64,000 nt of DNA from Nostoc sp. NMS7 (lineage in GTDB: Bacteria > Cyanobacteriota > Cyanobacteriia > Cyanobacteriales > Nostocaceae), in the NCBI RefSeq assembly GCF_017115085.1, contig NZ_JABXKJ010000237.1, positions 62,001-126,000 of the forward strand, written 5' to 3'. A model generated the notes under the pieces. The model made no database searches. It was not told where the DNA came from and saw only the letters and a program-made list of their open reading frames with translations. The position numbers and the translations under genes were made by a program. Shown here in pieces: positions 40,839 through 51,583 of this stretch; position 1 is the stretch's first letter; each line of letters opens with the position of its first letter.

Positions 40839-41139
40839 GACCTAAAAGTTTTTGTGAGTGTGGAGACGTGAACCATCACGCCTCTACAATATTTTGGATT
40901 TTGGATTTTGGATTATCAAGAGTTTTCGGTACATACCCGTAAGCTTGTTGGTAGAACATATCTAAAGTCGTCAATCTAAAATACCCAGAACAACATACCC
41001 TTGGGTTAGTATTAATCCAAAATCGCAAATCCGAAATACCAAATAGCCTGCCCCTTGTTGGCTCTGGGTTTCTAAAATATGAAAGATTGGATGATGTTGC
41101 TAGCCATGAAAACTGCTACTCCAGCCAAAGAGGAGAGAA
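40839..41139. other. Repeat-bearing gap inside the atp operon
   Basis: 300 bp between subunits c and b'. It contains ATTTTGGATTTTGGATTTTG in tandem near 40891 and, 100 bp on, the inverse AATCCAAAATCGCAAATCCG near 41014, so a large stem-loop could form. This may lower read-through and help produce more subunit c than b'. Confidence 0.6.
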
Positions 41140-41571
41140 ATGTTTGATTTCAATGCTACCTTGCCCTTCATGGCATTGCAGTTCCTGCTATTGGCAGCTT
41201 TGTTGAATGTAATTTTCTACAAGCCACTGACCAAGGTACTCGACGATCGCGATAATTATATCCGAACGAATACCCTTGAGGCAAAGGAAAGCTTGGCAAA
41301 AGCCGAGCGTTTAGCCGCCGAATATGAGCAGCAACTCGCAGATGCTCGCAGACAATCGCAAGCTACTGTAGAAGCAGCTCAACAAGAAGCTAAGAAAATT
41401 ACTGCCGAGAAAATCGCTGAAGCCCAAAAAGAAGCTCAGTCTCAACGAGAACAAGCTGCTGTTGAAATAGAACAACAAAAGCAGGAAGCTTTACATACCT
41501 TAGAGCAACGAGTTGATGCTCTAAGCAGGCAGATTCTAGAAAAACTATTGGGGCCAACTCTAGTTAGATAA
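41140..41571 (+). CDS. atpF2: ATP synthase subunit b'
   Basis: 143 residues with one N-terminal membrane helix ([21 protein letters not shown]) and a long coiled coil (about 40-135). Phototrophs have a b/b' heterodimer as peripheral stalk; this is the b' partner (also called atpG in cyanobacteria). Confidence 0.96.
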   Translation: MFDFNATLPFMALQFLLLAALLNVIFYKPLTKVLDDRDNYIRTNTLEAKESLAKAERLAAEYEQQLADARRQSQATVEAAQQEAKKITAEKIAEAQKEAQSQREQAAVEIEQQKQEALHTLEQRVDALSRQILEKLLGPTLVR

Positions 41572-41757
41572 GCTAACAAGACTGGTTCTATCAAAGCATA
41601 CGCGCAACTGGGCACTAGTCCAGAGCGCTTAATTAAGTGTCAAAAAAAGGCACTTTTTCCCTACTAGATAAAGATACTTTATTTACTACGGGAAAAGATA
41701 CTTTATCTCCCTTCGGGAAAATACTAACGTATTAGCAAGCGAGCAGCGCACTTGTAA

Positions 41758-42330
41758 ATGGGTATCATGGGCACATTCTTATTAATTGCCGCAGAAGCAA
41801 ACGCTGTTCACTCTGAATTGGCAGAAGGCGCAGCAGAAGGTGGTTTCGGTCTAAACTTAGACATTTTTGAAACCAACCTGATAAATCTAGCGATTCTGAT
41901 TGGCATATTATTCTACTTCGGACGGAAAGTTTTAAGCAAGATCCTGAACGAGCGACAATCCAATATTGCCACTGCAATTCAGGAAGCAGAAGGGCGCTCA
42001 AAAGAGGCAAAGATTGCCTTATCCAAAGCGCAAGAGCAGTTGAAGCAATCTCAGGCAGAGGCACAACGCATTCGCAAATCTGCCGAAGAAAACGCCCAAA
42101 AGGCGAAAGAAGCCTTGTTAGCAAAGGCAGTGCAAGACGTAGAACGCTTGAAACAAACAGCAGCAGCAGATTTAAACACCGAAACAGAGCGAGCGATCGC
42201 TCAACTGCGGCAACGAGTTGCTACACTAGCATTGCAAAAAGTCGAATCGCAACTCAAAGGCGGGATTGCCGACGATGCTCAACAAAGTTTAATTGACCGC
42301 AGCATCGCACAACTCGGAGGCAATGTATGA
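41758..42330 (+). CDS. atpF: ATP synthase subunit b
   Basis: 190 residues. Starts [20 protein letters not shown]; the second Met (residue 4) is the common start in relatives. One membrane helix ([19 protein letters not shown]) followed by a long helical stalk. Its stop overlaps the ATG of the delta gene by 4 nt (ATGA). Confidence 0.97.
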   Translation: MGIMGTFLLIAAEANAVHSELAEGAAEGGFGLNLDIFETNLINLAILIGILFYFGRKVLSKILNERQSNIATAIQEAEGRSKEAKIALSKAQEQLKQSQAEAQRIRKSAEENAQKAKEALLAKAVQDVERLKQTAAADLNTETERAIAQLRQRVATLALQKVESQLKGGIADDAQQSLIDRSIAQLGGNV

Positions 42331-42881
42331 CCAGCCAAGTAGCAGCAGCCGAAGTAGCCCAACCTTACGCACAGGCACTTTTGTCAATAGCGCAATCGAA
42401 AAATTTGACAGAGGAGTTCGGGGAAGATGCGCGTACTTTCCTGGGACTGCTGAGAGCAGACAAACAGCTACAAAACTTCTTCAGCAACCCGTTTGTTCAG
42501 TCTGAGAACAAAAAAGCTCTGATCAAACAAATACTCGGTGAAGGCGCTAACCCGTACTTACGCAATTTTTTGCTAATACTGGTAGATAAACGGCGCATTG
42601 CCTTCTTGGAATCAATTTTTCAACAATATCTGGCGCTGTTGCGGCAGCTGAATCAAACCGTATTAGCGGAAGTAATTTCAGCCGTTCCCCTCACAGAAGC
42701 TCAACAGCAGGCAATCATCCAAAAGGTCATTGCCATCACGAATGCTCGTCAGGTAGAACTAGAAACCAAGGTAGACAACGAGTTAATTGGTGGTGTGATC
42801 ATTAAAGTAGGCTCGCAGGTAATTGATGCCAGTATTCGGGGTCAGTTGCGCCGCCTTTCATTGCGCTTAACCAGTGGTTAG
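42327..42881 (+). CDS. atpH: ATP synthase subunit delta
   Basis: 184 residues. N-terminal helical bundle ([20 protein letters not shown]) and the C-terminal signature [30 protein letters not shown]. Links F1 to the b/b' stalk. Overlaps the subunit b gene. Confidence 0.98.
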   Translation: MTSQVAAAEVAQPYAQALLSIAQSKNLTEEFGEDARTFLGLLRADKQLQNFFSNPFVQSENKKALIKQILGEGANPYLRNFLLILVDKRRIAFLESIFQQYLALLRQLNQTVLAEVISAVPLTEAQQQAIIQKVIAITNARQVELETKVDNELIGGVIIKVGSQVIDASIRGQLRRLSLRLTSG

Positions 42882-43070
42882 AAAGTTAGGAGTTAGAACT
42901 TAGGAGCAGAGACGCGATTAATCGCGTCTGTACAGGAGTTAGAAGTTAGGAGTTAAGTAAATAGTAATTTATTTTGACTTTATAACTTGTAATTTTTGCA
43001 TTTTTAACTCATCACTCATCACTCCTAACTGAATTAATTTTTCAGTCTCGAAACCAAAAAAGATAGACAC
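42882..43070. repeat. Heptamer-type repeats between delta and alpha genes
   Basis: GTTAGGAGTTAGAACTTAGG, a perfect hairpin AGACGCGATTAATCGCGTCT at 42911, then GAGTTAGAAGTTAGGAGTTA, and the inverse ACTCATCACTCATCACTCCT at about 43005. STRR-like intergenic DNA inside the operon. Confidence 0.65.
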
Positions 43071-44591
43071 ATGAGCATATCAATTAGACCTGACGAAATT
43101 AGCAGCATTATCCAACAACAAATCGAGCAATACGACCAAGAGGTCAAAGTTGCTAACGTTGGTACTGTTCTACAAGTAGGTGACGGTATTGCCCGGATTT
43201 ATGGTCTGGAAAAGGCGATGTCTGGGGAACTCTTAGAATTTGAAGATGGCACAATTGGCATCGCCCAGAACTTAGAAGAAGACAATGTGGGCGCGGTGCT
43301 GATGGGTGAAGGGCTGGAAATTCAAGAAGGTAGTACTGTAACCGCTACTGGGAGAATTGCCCAAGTACCCGTAGGAGAAGCCTTAATTGGACGAGTTGTA
43401 GACGCTTTGGGTCGTCCGATTGATGGTAAGGGAGATATCAAGACTTCAGAAAGCCGTTTGATTGAATCTCCAGCACCCGGTATCATTGCCCGTCGGTCTG
43501 TACACGAACCCATGCAAACGGGTATCACAGCGATTGACTCAATGATTCCCATCGGTCGTGGTCAACGGGAATTGATTATTGGCGATCGCCAAACCGGTAA
43601 AACTGCGATCGCTATTGACACGATTATCAATCAAAAAGAAGAAGATGTAATTTGTGTCTACGTTGCGATCGGTCAAAAAGCTTCCACTGTAGCTAACGTG
43701 GTGCAGACATTGCAAGAAAAAGGCGCACTTGATTACACCGTCGTTGTCGCCGCTAGTGCCAGTGAACCTGCAACCCTACAATATCTAGCTCCCTACACAG
43801 GCGCAAGTATTGCCGAGTACTTTATGTACAAGGGTAAAGCTACCCTTGTAATTTACGATGACCTCTCCAAGCAAGCCCAAGCTTATCGGCAAATGTCCCT
43901 ACTGCTGCGTCGTCCACCCGGACGCGAAGCCTACCCTGGAGATGTATTCTACATCCACTCCCGCTTGTTAGAAAGAGCAGCAAAGCTGAGTGACGAATTA
44001 GGTAAAGGCAGTATGACCGCCCTACCAATTATCGAAACCCAAGCTGGTGACGTTTCAGCATACATCCCCACCAACGTAATTTCCATTACCGATGGTCAGA
44101 TATTCCTGTCTTCTGACCTGTTTAACTCTGGTATCCGTCCGGCTGTAAACCCTGGTATTTCCGTATCCCGCGTGGGTTCTGCGGCTCAAACCAAGGCAAT
44201 GAAAAAAGTTGCCGGTAAGATTAAATTGGAACTAGCACAATTTGACGACCTGCAAGCCTTCGCCCAATTTGCTTCCGACTTAGATAAAGCCACTCAAGAC
44301 CAGTTGGCACGGGGTGAACGGTTGCGCGAACTCCTCAAGCAGCCACAAAATTCACCACTCTCGGTATACGAACAAGTGGCAATTTTATACGCCGGTATTA
44401 ATGGGTACTTAGATGATGTTCCTGTAAATCAAGTAACCACCTTTACCAAAGGTCTGCGTGAATACTTAAAGACTGGGAAAACCCAGTATGCACAGGGCGT
44501 ACAAGCATCTAAAGCACTAGGTGACGCAGAAGAAACTGCCTTGAAGGAAGCACTCACCGAATACAAGAAGACCTTCAAAGCTTCAGCGTAA
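43071..44591 (+). CDS. atpA: ATP synthase subunit alpha
   Basis: 506 residues. Walker A GDRQTGKT (171-178), [11 protein letters not shown] (Walker B region) and the alpha signature [14 protein letters not shown] are present. It forms the alpha3-beta3 ring with AtpD/beta, which as usual in cyanobacteria is encoded elsewhere with epsilon. Confidence 0.99.
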   Translation: MSISIRPDEISSIIQQQIEQYDQEVKVANVGTVLQVGDGIARIYGLEKAMSGELLEFEDGTIGIAQNLEEDNVGAVLMGEGLEIQEGSTVTATGRIAQVPVGEALIGRVVDALGRPIDGKGDIKTSESRLIESPAPGIIARRSVHEPMQTGITAIDSMIPIGRGQRELIIGDRQTGKTAIAIDTIINQKEEDVICVYVAIGQKASTVANVVQTLQEKGALDYTVVVAASASEPATLQYLAPYTGASIAEYFMYKGKATLVIYDDLSKQAQAYRQMSLLLRRPPGREAYPGDVFYIHSRLLERAAKLSDELGKGSMTALPIIETQAGDVSAYIPTNVISITDGQIFLSSDLFNSGIRPAVNPGISVSRVGSAAQTKAMKKVAGKIKLELAQFDDLQAFAQFASDLDKATQDQLARGERLRELLKQPQNSPLSVYEQVAILYAGINGYLDDVPVNQVTTFTKGLREYLKTGKTQYAQGVQASKALGDAEETALKEALTEYKKTFKASA

Positions 44592-44592
44592 T

Positions 44593-44690
44593 TAGTCATT
44601 AGTCATTAGTCATTAGTCATTGGTAAATAACTAATGACTAGTGACAAAGGACAAAGCGCAAAGTCTGAGCGGAGGTTTCCTCCGATCAGA
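44593..44690. repeat. Tandem heptamers between alpha and gamma genes
   Basis: TAGTCAT repeated four times, then the inverse (TAATGACTAGTGAC), followed by a hairpin CGGAGGTTTCCTCCG at 44669. STRR array. Confidence 0.8.
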
Positions 44691-44734
44691 ACTTTGTAAG
44701 AGAGGACAAATGACTAAGCACTAAAAACAATAAT

Positions 44735-45682
44735 ATGGCCAATCTAAAAGCAATACGCGATCGCATTCAGTCGGTCAAAAACACCAAGAAAATTACAGAA
44801 GCCATGCGCCTAGTTGCGGCAGCTAGAGTGCGTCGGGCGCAAGAACAAGTGCTAGCGACTCGCCCCTTTGCCGATCGCTTGGCACAAGTATTATATGGTT
44901 TACAAAGTCGTCTAAGATTTGAAGAAGCAAACCTGCCACTGCTGAAAAAACGCCAAGTTAAGTCAGTCGGGCTGTTGGTCATTTCAGGCGATCGCGGTTT
45001 ATGCGGCGGCTACAATAATAACGTTATCCGTCGTGCAGAAAACCGCGCCAAGGAAATTAAGGCAGAAGGTTTAGACTACACATTTGTAATCGTTGGGCGC
45101 AAAGCTACACAGTACTTTCAACGCCGCAGTCAGCCCATAGATGCCACCTACAGCGGCTTAGAGCAAATTCCCACCGCAGCCGAAGCCAATCAGATTGCTG
45201 ACCAACTACTTTCCTTATTCCTTTCGGAAAAAGTAGACCGCATCGAATTAATCTATACCAGATTCCTTTCCCTGGTTAGCTCGCGTCCTGTGGTGCAAAC
45301 CTTACTGCCCCTCGATCCGCAAGGTCTAGAAGCAGCCGATGATGAAATCTTCCGGTTGACATCCCGTGGCGGTAAATTTGAAGTAGAACGGGAAAAAGTG
45401 ACTAAGCAAGTCCGCCTGCTGGCTCCTGATATGATTTTCGAGCAAGATCCAGTGCAGATTCTCGATTCTTTGTTGCCCCTGTATCTGAGTAACCAGTTAT
45501 TGCGGGCGTTGCAAGAATCGGCAGCTAGTGAACTAGCAGCGCGGATGACAGCCATGAGTAATGCCAGCGATAACGCCGGTGAACTGATTGACACCCTCAC
45601 GCTGTCTTATAACAAAGCCCGACAAGCTGCAATTACCCAAGAACTCCTTGAAGTTGTGGGCGGCGCTGAAGCACTAACTTAG
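44735..45682 (+). CDS. atpG: ATP synthase subunit gamma
   Basis: 315 residues, starting [30 protein letters not shown] and ending with the gamma signature EITQ-type [18 protein letters not shown]. It is about 30 residues longer than E. coli gamma because of the cyanobacterial insertion near residues 198-230 ([15 protein letters not shown] region), which lacks the redox Cys pair of chloroplasts. Central rotating shaft. Also called atpC in cyanobacterial literature. Confidence 0.97.
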   Translation: MANLKAIRDRIQSVKNTKKITEAMRLVAAARVRRAQEQVLATRPFADRLAQVLYGLQSRLRFEEANLPLLKKRQVKSVGLLVISGDRGLCGGYNNNVIRRAENRAKEIKAEGLDYTFVIVGRKATQYFQRRSQPIDATYSGLEQIPTAAEANQIADQLLSLFLSEKVDRIELIYTRFLSLVSSRPVVQTLLPLDPQGLEAADDEIFRLTSRGGKFEVEREKVTKQVRLLAPDMIFEQDPVQILDSLLPLYLSNQLLRALQESAASELAARMTAMSNASDNAGELIDTLTLSYNKARQAAITQELLEVVGGAEALT

Positions 45683-45707
45683 GATATAGCTAATTGTTAG
45701 TTGCGAT

Positions 45708-45752
45708 AATAGCCAATTGGTAATATTTTCAGATTAGCAATTGGCTATTTTA
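45708..45752 (+). terminator. Terminator of the atp operon
   Basis: AATAGCCAATTG, a loop of about 20 nt, CAATTGGCTATT followed by TTATTTC, 25 bp after the gamma stop. Confidence 0.75.
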
Positions 45753-45969
45753 TTTCTGGTAAATTCGCTGTTTCCTTCGGCTCATTCAATGCTGCTAGAA
45801 AAGCGAACTGCTGCTGGGGTTGTTCTGCAAGCCTTTGCGCGACATCTGGAACCACAAGGGCGAATCTTTAGATTTTAAAATAGAAACCTTTGTTAAACAG
45901 CAACCAAATATTTTTTGTCTAGTAACACATTTCAAACATTGCGTATTATAATTGAATAATGAAGCGCAT

Positions 45970-46356
45970 GGGTCCGTCACGGTTTCGACAGGTTGGCGAA
46001 CGCTGCTCTGTGATTCAGGTCGAGAGTGAGTCTCCTCTCGGAAATCAAAGGCTCGAAAAAAAAGTAAATGCGAACAACATCGTTAACTTTGCTCGTAAGG
46101 ACGCTCTAGTAGCTGCCTAAACACCTCTTATAGGTTCGAGCGTCTTTAGTTTGACTCCGTTAAGGACTGAAGACCAAACCCCAACGGATGCTCTAGTAAG
46201 CGTTCTCTGGTTGGCTTGCTGGCTAAGATTAAATCAGAGCATCCTACGTTCGGGATAATGAACGATTCCCGCCTTGAGGGTCAGAAAGGCTAAACCTGTG
46301 AATGAGCGGGGGGTCAATACCCAATTTGGACAGCAGTTCGACTCTGCTCGGATCCA
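45970..46356 (+). ncRNA. ssrA: tmRNA
   Basis: The 5' end GGGTCCGTCACGGTTTCGAC pairs with the 3' CGGATCC to form the tRNA-like acceptor stem; GTTCGACTCTGCTCG gives the T-arm. The tag frame runs from the GCG at 46070 to the TAA at 46118-46120 and encodes ANNIVNFARKDALVAA. CCA is not encoded (ACTA follows). About 387 nt. It rescues stalled ribosomes with SmpB and marks products for proteolysis. A terminator follows at 46369. Confidence 0.97.
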
Positions 46357-46368
46357 CTAAAAATAACT

Positions 46369-46412
46369 AACAAATCCACCAAACACTTTAATGTTTAGGT
46401 GGATTTTGTTTT
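46369..46412 (+). terminator. Terminator of ssrA
   Basis: AACAAATCCACCTAAACAT-type arms (AACAAATCCACCAAACA / TGTTTAGGTGGATTTTGTTT) form a stem followed by T-rich sequence. Confidence 0.85.
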
Positions 46413-46595
46413 ATCTAAACAGAATTCAGAAACAATTGGAGTCCGACTGGTGGATAGCGAGTCCGCGTAGATTGCTTTCCCGTAGGAGTGGGTCTTGATT
46501 CTGACTTCTGAATCAACAGCTATTCAACAATCAGCTAATTATTAGACCTCTTGCAAAAGTCGAACACCCGCCCGGAAATAAATTTCCTTTTCTTT

Positions 46596-46685
46596 AGGAC
46601 TTACCAAAAATTATCTCAAAAACCTGATTTGTCGTAGCGGTAATTCATGAATTACCGCTACTTCGGAACTTTTTTGCGTAAGCCC
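46596..46685. repeat. MITE-like element with a 28-bp perfect palindrome
   Basis: Begins AGGACTTACCAAAAA and ends TTTTGCGTAAGCCCT, imperfect versions of the ends of the elements at 899 and 60227. The centre (46634-46661) is a perfect palindrome GTAGCGGTAATTCA/TGAATTACCGCTAC. It adjoins the IS630-type remnant. Confidence 0.6.
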
Positions 46686-46758
46686 TTTTCTTATAGTTCT
46701 AGTCGGTTTAAAGCAACTAATGACAGTATTTTTAATCGGTTTAAAGGGAGTTTTGCTA

Positions 46759-47259
46759 TTAACCAGGGGCTTGATTCCCTGGCGGTTCAAGTATTTTTGC
46801 AACAGGTTTATTCTGTTTCTGGGGTTGAGTGCGTGGGTTTCCAAACCTCCTTCCTCTTTTTTTAAGTACCCGTCGTAATCGATCTGCACTCAAGCTTACT
46901 TGACGCTCAGATGCCAGTTTTTTTGCCAGTTGTTTAGAGTTATAAGTCTGTGGCTCTTGAGCTAAACAATTTTCTAGATAAACCAAATCTGATTCGGAAT
47001 ATCTGGGTTTTCCTCCTCGGCCAGGAGCATCCCAGAGACCTGCTAAACCCATCTTTTCCCAGCGATGAAGGGTTTGACGTACTGTTGAAATTGCCCAGTT
47101 TAAGCCTTTAGCAATCTGCTCGTTTTTTAAGCCGCGAGCATTAAGCAGTAAAACTTGAGCTCGATCTTTAGTACGTTGAGGAACATCTTTGGCTTTTCTT
47201 AACTCTTCTAAAGTTAGCTTTTCTTCTTTATTTAGAAAGACTTTCAATCGGCATCCCAT
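46759..47259 (-). pseudogene. IS630-type transposase, N-terminal remnant
   Basis: 166 residues. The helix-turn-helix region is clear: RTKDRAQVLLLNARGLKNEQ followed by IAKGLNWAISTVRQTLHRWE, then the Gly/Arg-rich GLAGLWDAPGRGGKPRYSES and a second winged-helix domain SKQLAKKLASERQVSLSADR. The DDE catalytic domain (about 170 more residues) is missing; after RGRRFGNPRTQPQKQNKP the frame runs into unrelated sequence. Flanking ends were not identified on the 47259 side. Non-functional unless supplied in trans. Confidence 0.75.
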
Positions 47260-48140
47260 AAACGATAACCTTTAACACAGTCAACTTTTGGCATTGTTAT
47301 GTCTATTCACACTTCTATATCTACTACGGCAGGTATTTAATAATATATTGCTAAACTCAATAACAACTATTAAGTATGCCGAAGTTTAGCCTGATGGCTG
47401 TTATACGCGAAGTATTAGCTTGAGAACATTGTTAATATTTGGAATTGATCATCGGTAATGAATTTTTGTAAAAAGTTAGGCACACAAAAAAGGACACCCT
47501 TAGCCTGTATGGGTATAGAGATTGGATAGCCAGACGCTGTAGCTTATGGCTATGATGAAAATAATTTGTTGGCGTTGTTTTGGTTTATGTTAGGTTGATA
47601 ATAAAAAAACTGTATCATTAAAATTATTAGATTATTCGTATTCTTACGGTCATTCATCGAAACTTTAAAAATGATTTTTACGCTAGTTTCTACTTGAATG
47701 AGCCGGAAAAGATATACAGTCACACTTCTTTTTATTTAAATCGTCTCAGAAACTTTGCCTTGATTATCTCTAAGAGGGCATGTGTTTTCTCGACTTTATA
47801 TAAAATTTATATTTTAGGTAACCAGATTCTTGCTTGAGACAAAAATATATTTAATACCCATTGGAAAAACAGTATGAACAGTTTATTTGATGCATATTTA
47901 AAATGTACGAAAAATTTGTCCTACCTTTCCTACTTAGGGAAACTGAAAGCTGAAAGAGAAGTGATGGAAAAAGCATAGGAAGGTTAGTCTCAAGTAGCTG
48001 CTGAATGAAAATGTTGCTCCTCTTTATCAGGTTCAACTTAAAAGAGGAAAGAGTAAATCCTGTTTATCTTTCATGATGATGTTAGCTGATTTAGCTAGTC
48101 CGATGTTACAGTAATTTTCTTCTTAAATAGGCCACGCGGT
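47260..48140. other. AT-rich intergenic region, nothing recognised
   Basis: About 880 bp downstream of tmRNA and the transposase remnant. No coding signal; a 61-codon minus-strand frame at 47851-48036 was judged chance. Confidence 0.55.
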
Positions 48141-48372
48141 AGGGGCACAGAAAAAGCTCATTAGTGTCAACTTAAGCCAAAACCCTTTTAAAACCTCGTT
48201 TCCAGCCAGAGGCTAAAAATGCTGCTCGTTGCGGCTCTGCCGCAAGTCTTGAGGCGGCAGCCCTCAAGGACGAGCATTAAGAGTCGGAGACTCTTAACGA
48301 GACAATCTTAAAAGCTGCTTATAGACTGGCTTTCAGGTTAAGTTGACACGTATGAGCATTGCTGTGCCCCTA
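48141..48372. mobile_element. Nested palindromic MITE-like element
   Basis: Inner element 48164-48349 (186 bp) starts GTGTCAACTTAAGCC and ends GGTTAAGTTGACAC, an inverted repeat of about 12-14 bp, with further internal hairpins (CTGCTCGTTGCGGC..., GACGAGCATTAAGAGTCGGA). It sits inside an outer inverted repeat AGGGGCACAG...CTGTGCCCCT, as though it had inserted into an older hairpin. No ORF. Confidence 0.65.
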
Positions 48373-48430
48373 CAAGATATGTGGTTGAATTAAATGAAAA
48401 CTACTGTAACTGACAGTTTCAGTTATGCTT

Positions 48431-48892
48431 TTATGACTTTTTCACAGCTTCAACTTTTGCTTCCACCTTCACTGTCTTCACACCTTGGACTTCTTTAGCC
48501 AAGGTTTCGGCTTTCTGAAGTTCTTTAACAGAACCTGCTGTGCCTTTGAGAATAATTTCACCTTCTTTGTTTTCAACTTGTAACTTATTGCCTGGTAAGC
48601 CTTTATTCAACTTTTTGCTAACTTCGGTTTTTAAGTCGCCCTTGGCTTTTGTTGCTGCTGGTTTTTCAGCATCGGTTTTAACTTTGGTGTCTGTGCTAGC
48701 TACTGAAGGACTAGTTTCTTTTCCTGGGATGTTGGTAGTAGTTTGATTTATTTGAGAAGCTGGTGTTGCTGGTGCTTGAGCGGCTTCATTAGTAGTGTTA
48801 GGAGTTTCCGAACCAGTTTTAGGAGCCTCTTGACAGCCAAAAGTACCAACTACCAAAATGCTGCTAACTAGTAAGGGAATTAGGTTTTTCAT
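48431..48892 (-). CDS. BON-domain lipoprotein
   Basis: 153 residues. The signal peptide ends in a lipobox VGTFGC (Cys20). A low-complexity Thr/Ala/Pro/Lys linker (about 25-85) follows, then a BON domain (about 85-150): DLKTEVSKKLNKGLPGNKLQ, EIILKGTAGSVKELQKAETL and GVKTVKVEAKVE. BON domains bind membranes or surface polymers in the envelope. Anchored lipoprotein, role unknown. Confidence 0.85.
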   Translation of the reverse strand: MKNLIPLLVSSILVVGTFGCQEAPKTGSETPNTTNEAAQAPATPASQINQTTTNIPGKETSPSVASTDTKVKTDAEKPAATKAKGDLKTEVSKKLNKGLPGNKLQVENKEGEIILKGTAGSVKELQKAETLAKEVQGVKTVKVEAKVEAVKKS

Positions 48893-49327
48893 TATCTATC
48901 TCCGAATTGAGTTCTTGAAGTGTGTGTCATGGTGAGGAGCAGATGTTAAAAAAAAATCAAATGTGAAGCAGTAAATCTACCCAAAGCTTGCACTCAGGTT
49001 ACTGAAAATTGAAACTTGGACGATTTCTTGAAGCTAAGATTTTTCGGCCAGTTTTGAGAAATGCCAATTCAATTTTCCTGACGGCTGCTAACCAGGATGT
49101 AGCTTTCTATAAATTTAACGTAGATGCTGAGGACTGTGCCATCCTACAGTGGTGACTTGATGTTATCAGATTTGAGTCTGTTTGGCGATGTCTACGATGG
49201 GCGTAGCTACGGCAACTCAAAACTTCAGTGTTTTTGCAATACTGTGCCAGCAAAATTACTAACAAAATGTTACTTTAGAAAACTATGGCTTGCTTACAAT
49301 GCCCTAAATATCAGGAAATATTAGCCA
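48893..49327. other. Intergenic region with one small dispersed repeat
   Basis: 435 bp between divergent genes. Only the repeat at 49185-49213 was recognised; a 66-codon frame across it is read-through. Confidence 0.6.
49185..49213 (+). repeat. Small dispersed repeat (GCGATGTCTACGATGG... family)
   Basis: GCGATGTCTACGATGGGCGT followed by AGCTACGGC, nearly identical to the copy at 62085-62113. Confidence 0.75.
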
Positions 49328-50248
49328 ATGCCGTACCTTACTTCTGCCGCCGAAATTCGTGCCCTTGTTGCTGAATATACCAACGCTAAAACGCTGTGGA
49401 TAGATACAGAAGTGGCTGACTATAAAAGTCGTAATCCGCGACTATCGCTGATTCAGATATTAGATGATCCTCAAGATATGAGTGGCGATCGCGTCTACCT
49501 TTTAGATGTCCTAGATCAGCCTAAAATTATAGCTGAATTTATTGATGAAATTATGATAAATTCTGCAATTGAAAAAGTTTTTCACAACGCTAGTTATGAT
49601 CTAAAGTTTCTCGGTAACAAGAAAGCAAAAAATATTACTTGCACTTTGGAAATAGCAAAAAAAATTCCCTACTATCTTTTACCATTACCCAACTACCAAC
49701 TCAAGACCATAGCTACAGCACTTTGTAGCTTTAACAATATCGACAAACAAGAACAAAAAAGCGATTGGGCAAAACGTCCCCTGACTGAAGAACAGATAGA
49801 GTATGCTTACTTAGATTGTATTTATCTTGCTCAAATCCACTTAAATTTGTTAGGATTACAAGCCAAAGCTAACCCTGACTCTGCAACGGAAGACTTAATA
49901 TCACTAAGTAGGAGATACTCACAACTTCAGCAGCAATCGAAGTTGTTGAATTCCGAATATGAGCATTTAGAAGAACGCATGAAAAAAGCTATGCAAGCTC
50001 AGAATATATCGGAAACTTCTAATTATAAGCTGACTAGTTCTGAACGCACTACTATCAAAGCTACTTTTATGGAGTTGGCAAGGCTAGCACAAACTCAAGG
50101 TATTAATTTAGATTTTCCGATTACACTAACTCAGAAACTCCAAAAAGATTTAGGGCAAAATCTGGAACATCTGTCTGTAGATATTGAGAAAACTACCTAT
50201 TGGCAGCTAAATTCCAAAACTCAAGAGAGTGAAACTGAGGATGAGTAA
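49328..50248 (+). CDS. rnd: Ribonuclease D-like 3'-5' exonuclease
   Basis: 306 residues. DEDD exonuclease motifs: LWIDTEVADY (Exo I), KVFHNASYDLKFLG (Exo II) and EQIEYAYLDCIYLAQIH (Exo III, DEDDy type). The C-terminal 110 residues are coiled-coil-like and charged, not a recognisable HRDC domain, so this is an RNase D variant. Likely trims tRNA or other RNA 3' ends. Confidence 0.9.
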   Translation: MPYLTSAAEIRALVAEYTNAKTLWIDTEVADYKSRNPRLSLIQILDDPQDMSGDRVYLLDVLDQPKIIAEFIDEIMINSAIEKVFHNASYDLKFLGNKKAKNITCTLEIAKKIPYYLLPLPNYQLKTIATALCSFNNIDKQEQKSDWAKRPLTEEQIEYAYLDCIYLAQIHLNLLGLQAKANPDSATEDLISLSRRYSQLQQQSKLLNSEYEHLEERMKKAMQAQNISETSNYKLTSSERTTIKATFMELARLAQTQGINLDFPITLTQKLQKDLGQNLEHLSVDIEKTTYWQLNSKTQESETEDE

Positions 50249-50475
50249 ATTGTTCATCAGGCTACAAATATCAGAATTTATCTCGCAAGTTTGATACTTG
50301 ATAGTTGATAATTGCTTTGACAAATAACCATTAAATAAAGCTATTGAATATCAGGTAAATTTGTCAATTCACTTTACAGTTGTATCAAAAGTTAGAATAA
50401 TTATTGAGTGAAAGAATTAAAATCTAGATTTTGGTAATAATCTCCTTCCGGCGTTATGGCAGTTTATATTAACTT

Positions 50476-51318
50476 ATGAGACGGCGTTTATTTGGGCAAA
50501 AGCGAACAAGGGTAAATACTTTATTTACCATAGCTATTTTTAGTACATTGACCGCAATTAGTAGTGTTTCTTGCAGTAAGAATGAGAATGTATTGGTAAC
50601 AGAAATAGGAGTTAGTCCACCTAGCCGTCGTTCAGCGACAACATCCATTGGTGGGAAATTCTATATTCAAGGAAAGGATCAGCATTTAAACGGCGACTTG
50701 CAAGCCGCGATCGCTTCCTATAGTAAGGCAATTAATCAAAATTCTCAATATGGCGCTGCCTACAACGGTCGGGGATTAGCCTACTTTGATTTGGGAGACA
50801 AGGACAAAGCGATCGCAGATTACAATCAAGCACTTCGGATCAACCCTGATGACGCTGAAGCCTACAATAACTTAGGAAATGCTCGCGCCTCACTGGGAAG
50901 CAACAGAGAAGCAGTCAAAGATTACAGTGAAGCGATTCGCCTTAATCCTAACTATGCCGAAGCCTACAATAATCGGGCGAATGCCCGCGCCACCAATGGA
51001 GACAAAAAAGGGGCAATAGATGATCTTAATCAAGCAATTATCCTCAACCCCAAATATGCGATCGCCTATAATAATCGAGGAAATGCTCGTGCTGCCAATG
51101 GAGATCCACAGGGGGCGATCGCAGATTACAATCAAGCCATTCGCCTCAATCCTAGCTTTGCCCCTGCCTACAATAACCGCGGAAATGCCCGCGTCACCAA
51201 TGGAGACAAACAGGGAGCGCTTAAAGACTTACAACAAGCAGCAAGCATTTTTCAAAGTCAAGGTAATAACGATTTATATCAACAAGTGATGAATAACATC
51301 AAAGAACTTGGACAGTAG
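50476..51318 (+). CDS. Tetratricopeptide repeat protein, envelope
   Basis: 280 residues: basic N-terminus, export segment TLFTIAIFSTLTAISSVSCS (possible lipobox, weak), then about six 34-residue TPR units (about 65-260) with the consensus AYNNRGNARATNGDKQGAIA-DYNQAIRLNP. Copies are very similar at DNA level, suggesting recent repeat expansion. TPRs make protein-protein scaffolds; partner unknown. Confidence 0.88.
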   Translation: MRRRLFGQKRTRVNTLFTIAIFSTLTAISSVSCSKNENVLVTEIGVSPPSRRSATTSIGGKFYIQGKDQHLNGDLQAAIASYSKAINQNSQYGAAYNGRGLAYFDLGDKDKAIADYNQALRINPDDAEAYNNLGNARASLGSNREAVKDYSEAIRLNPNYAEAYNNRANARATNGDKKGAIDDLNQAIILNPKYAIAYNNRGNARAANGDPQGAIADYNQAIRLNPSFAPAYNNRGNARVTNGDKQGALKDLQQAASIFQSQGNNDLYQQVMNNIKELGQ

Positions 51319-51323
51319 GCATG

Positions 51324-51495
51324 AAAAGGGCGGTTAGAAACCGCGTCTACACAGGTAAAACCCACCTTTCCTGCGGAACGCCAAGGGCGAACGTGGGTTA
51401 AAAAAACCTCAATTTTTGCTTAGTAAAAGGGCGGTTAGAAACCGCGTCTACACAAGCAAAACCCACCTCCGTGGGTTAAAAAACCTTAATTTTCT
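51324..51495. repeat. Tandem pair of intergenic repeats, one with a 24-nt insertion
   Basis: Copy 1 (51324-51424) and copy 2 (51425-51495) share AAAAGGGCGGTTAGAAACCG, CGTCTACACA and the hairpin CCCACCT/CGTGGG. Copy 1 carries an additional 24 nt (51368-51391, TTCCTGCGGAACGCC...) in the hairpin loop. Confidence 0.85.
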
Positions 51496-51583
51496 CTTCG
51501 TCCGCGCAGGCGGACTTTGTTTGTATAGCCGCGAATTCCATTCGCCCTGACTTAAATTTAAACTTATTTGTGCGTTGACAAAA

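Noticed and set aside
46611-46889. 92-codon minus-strand frame overlapping the IS630 remnant
   Set aside because: Runs through the palindrome at 46634 and out of frame with the transposase; read-through of non-coding sequence.
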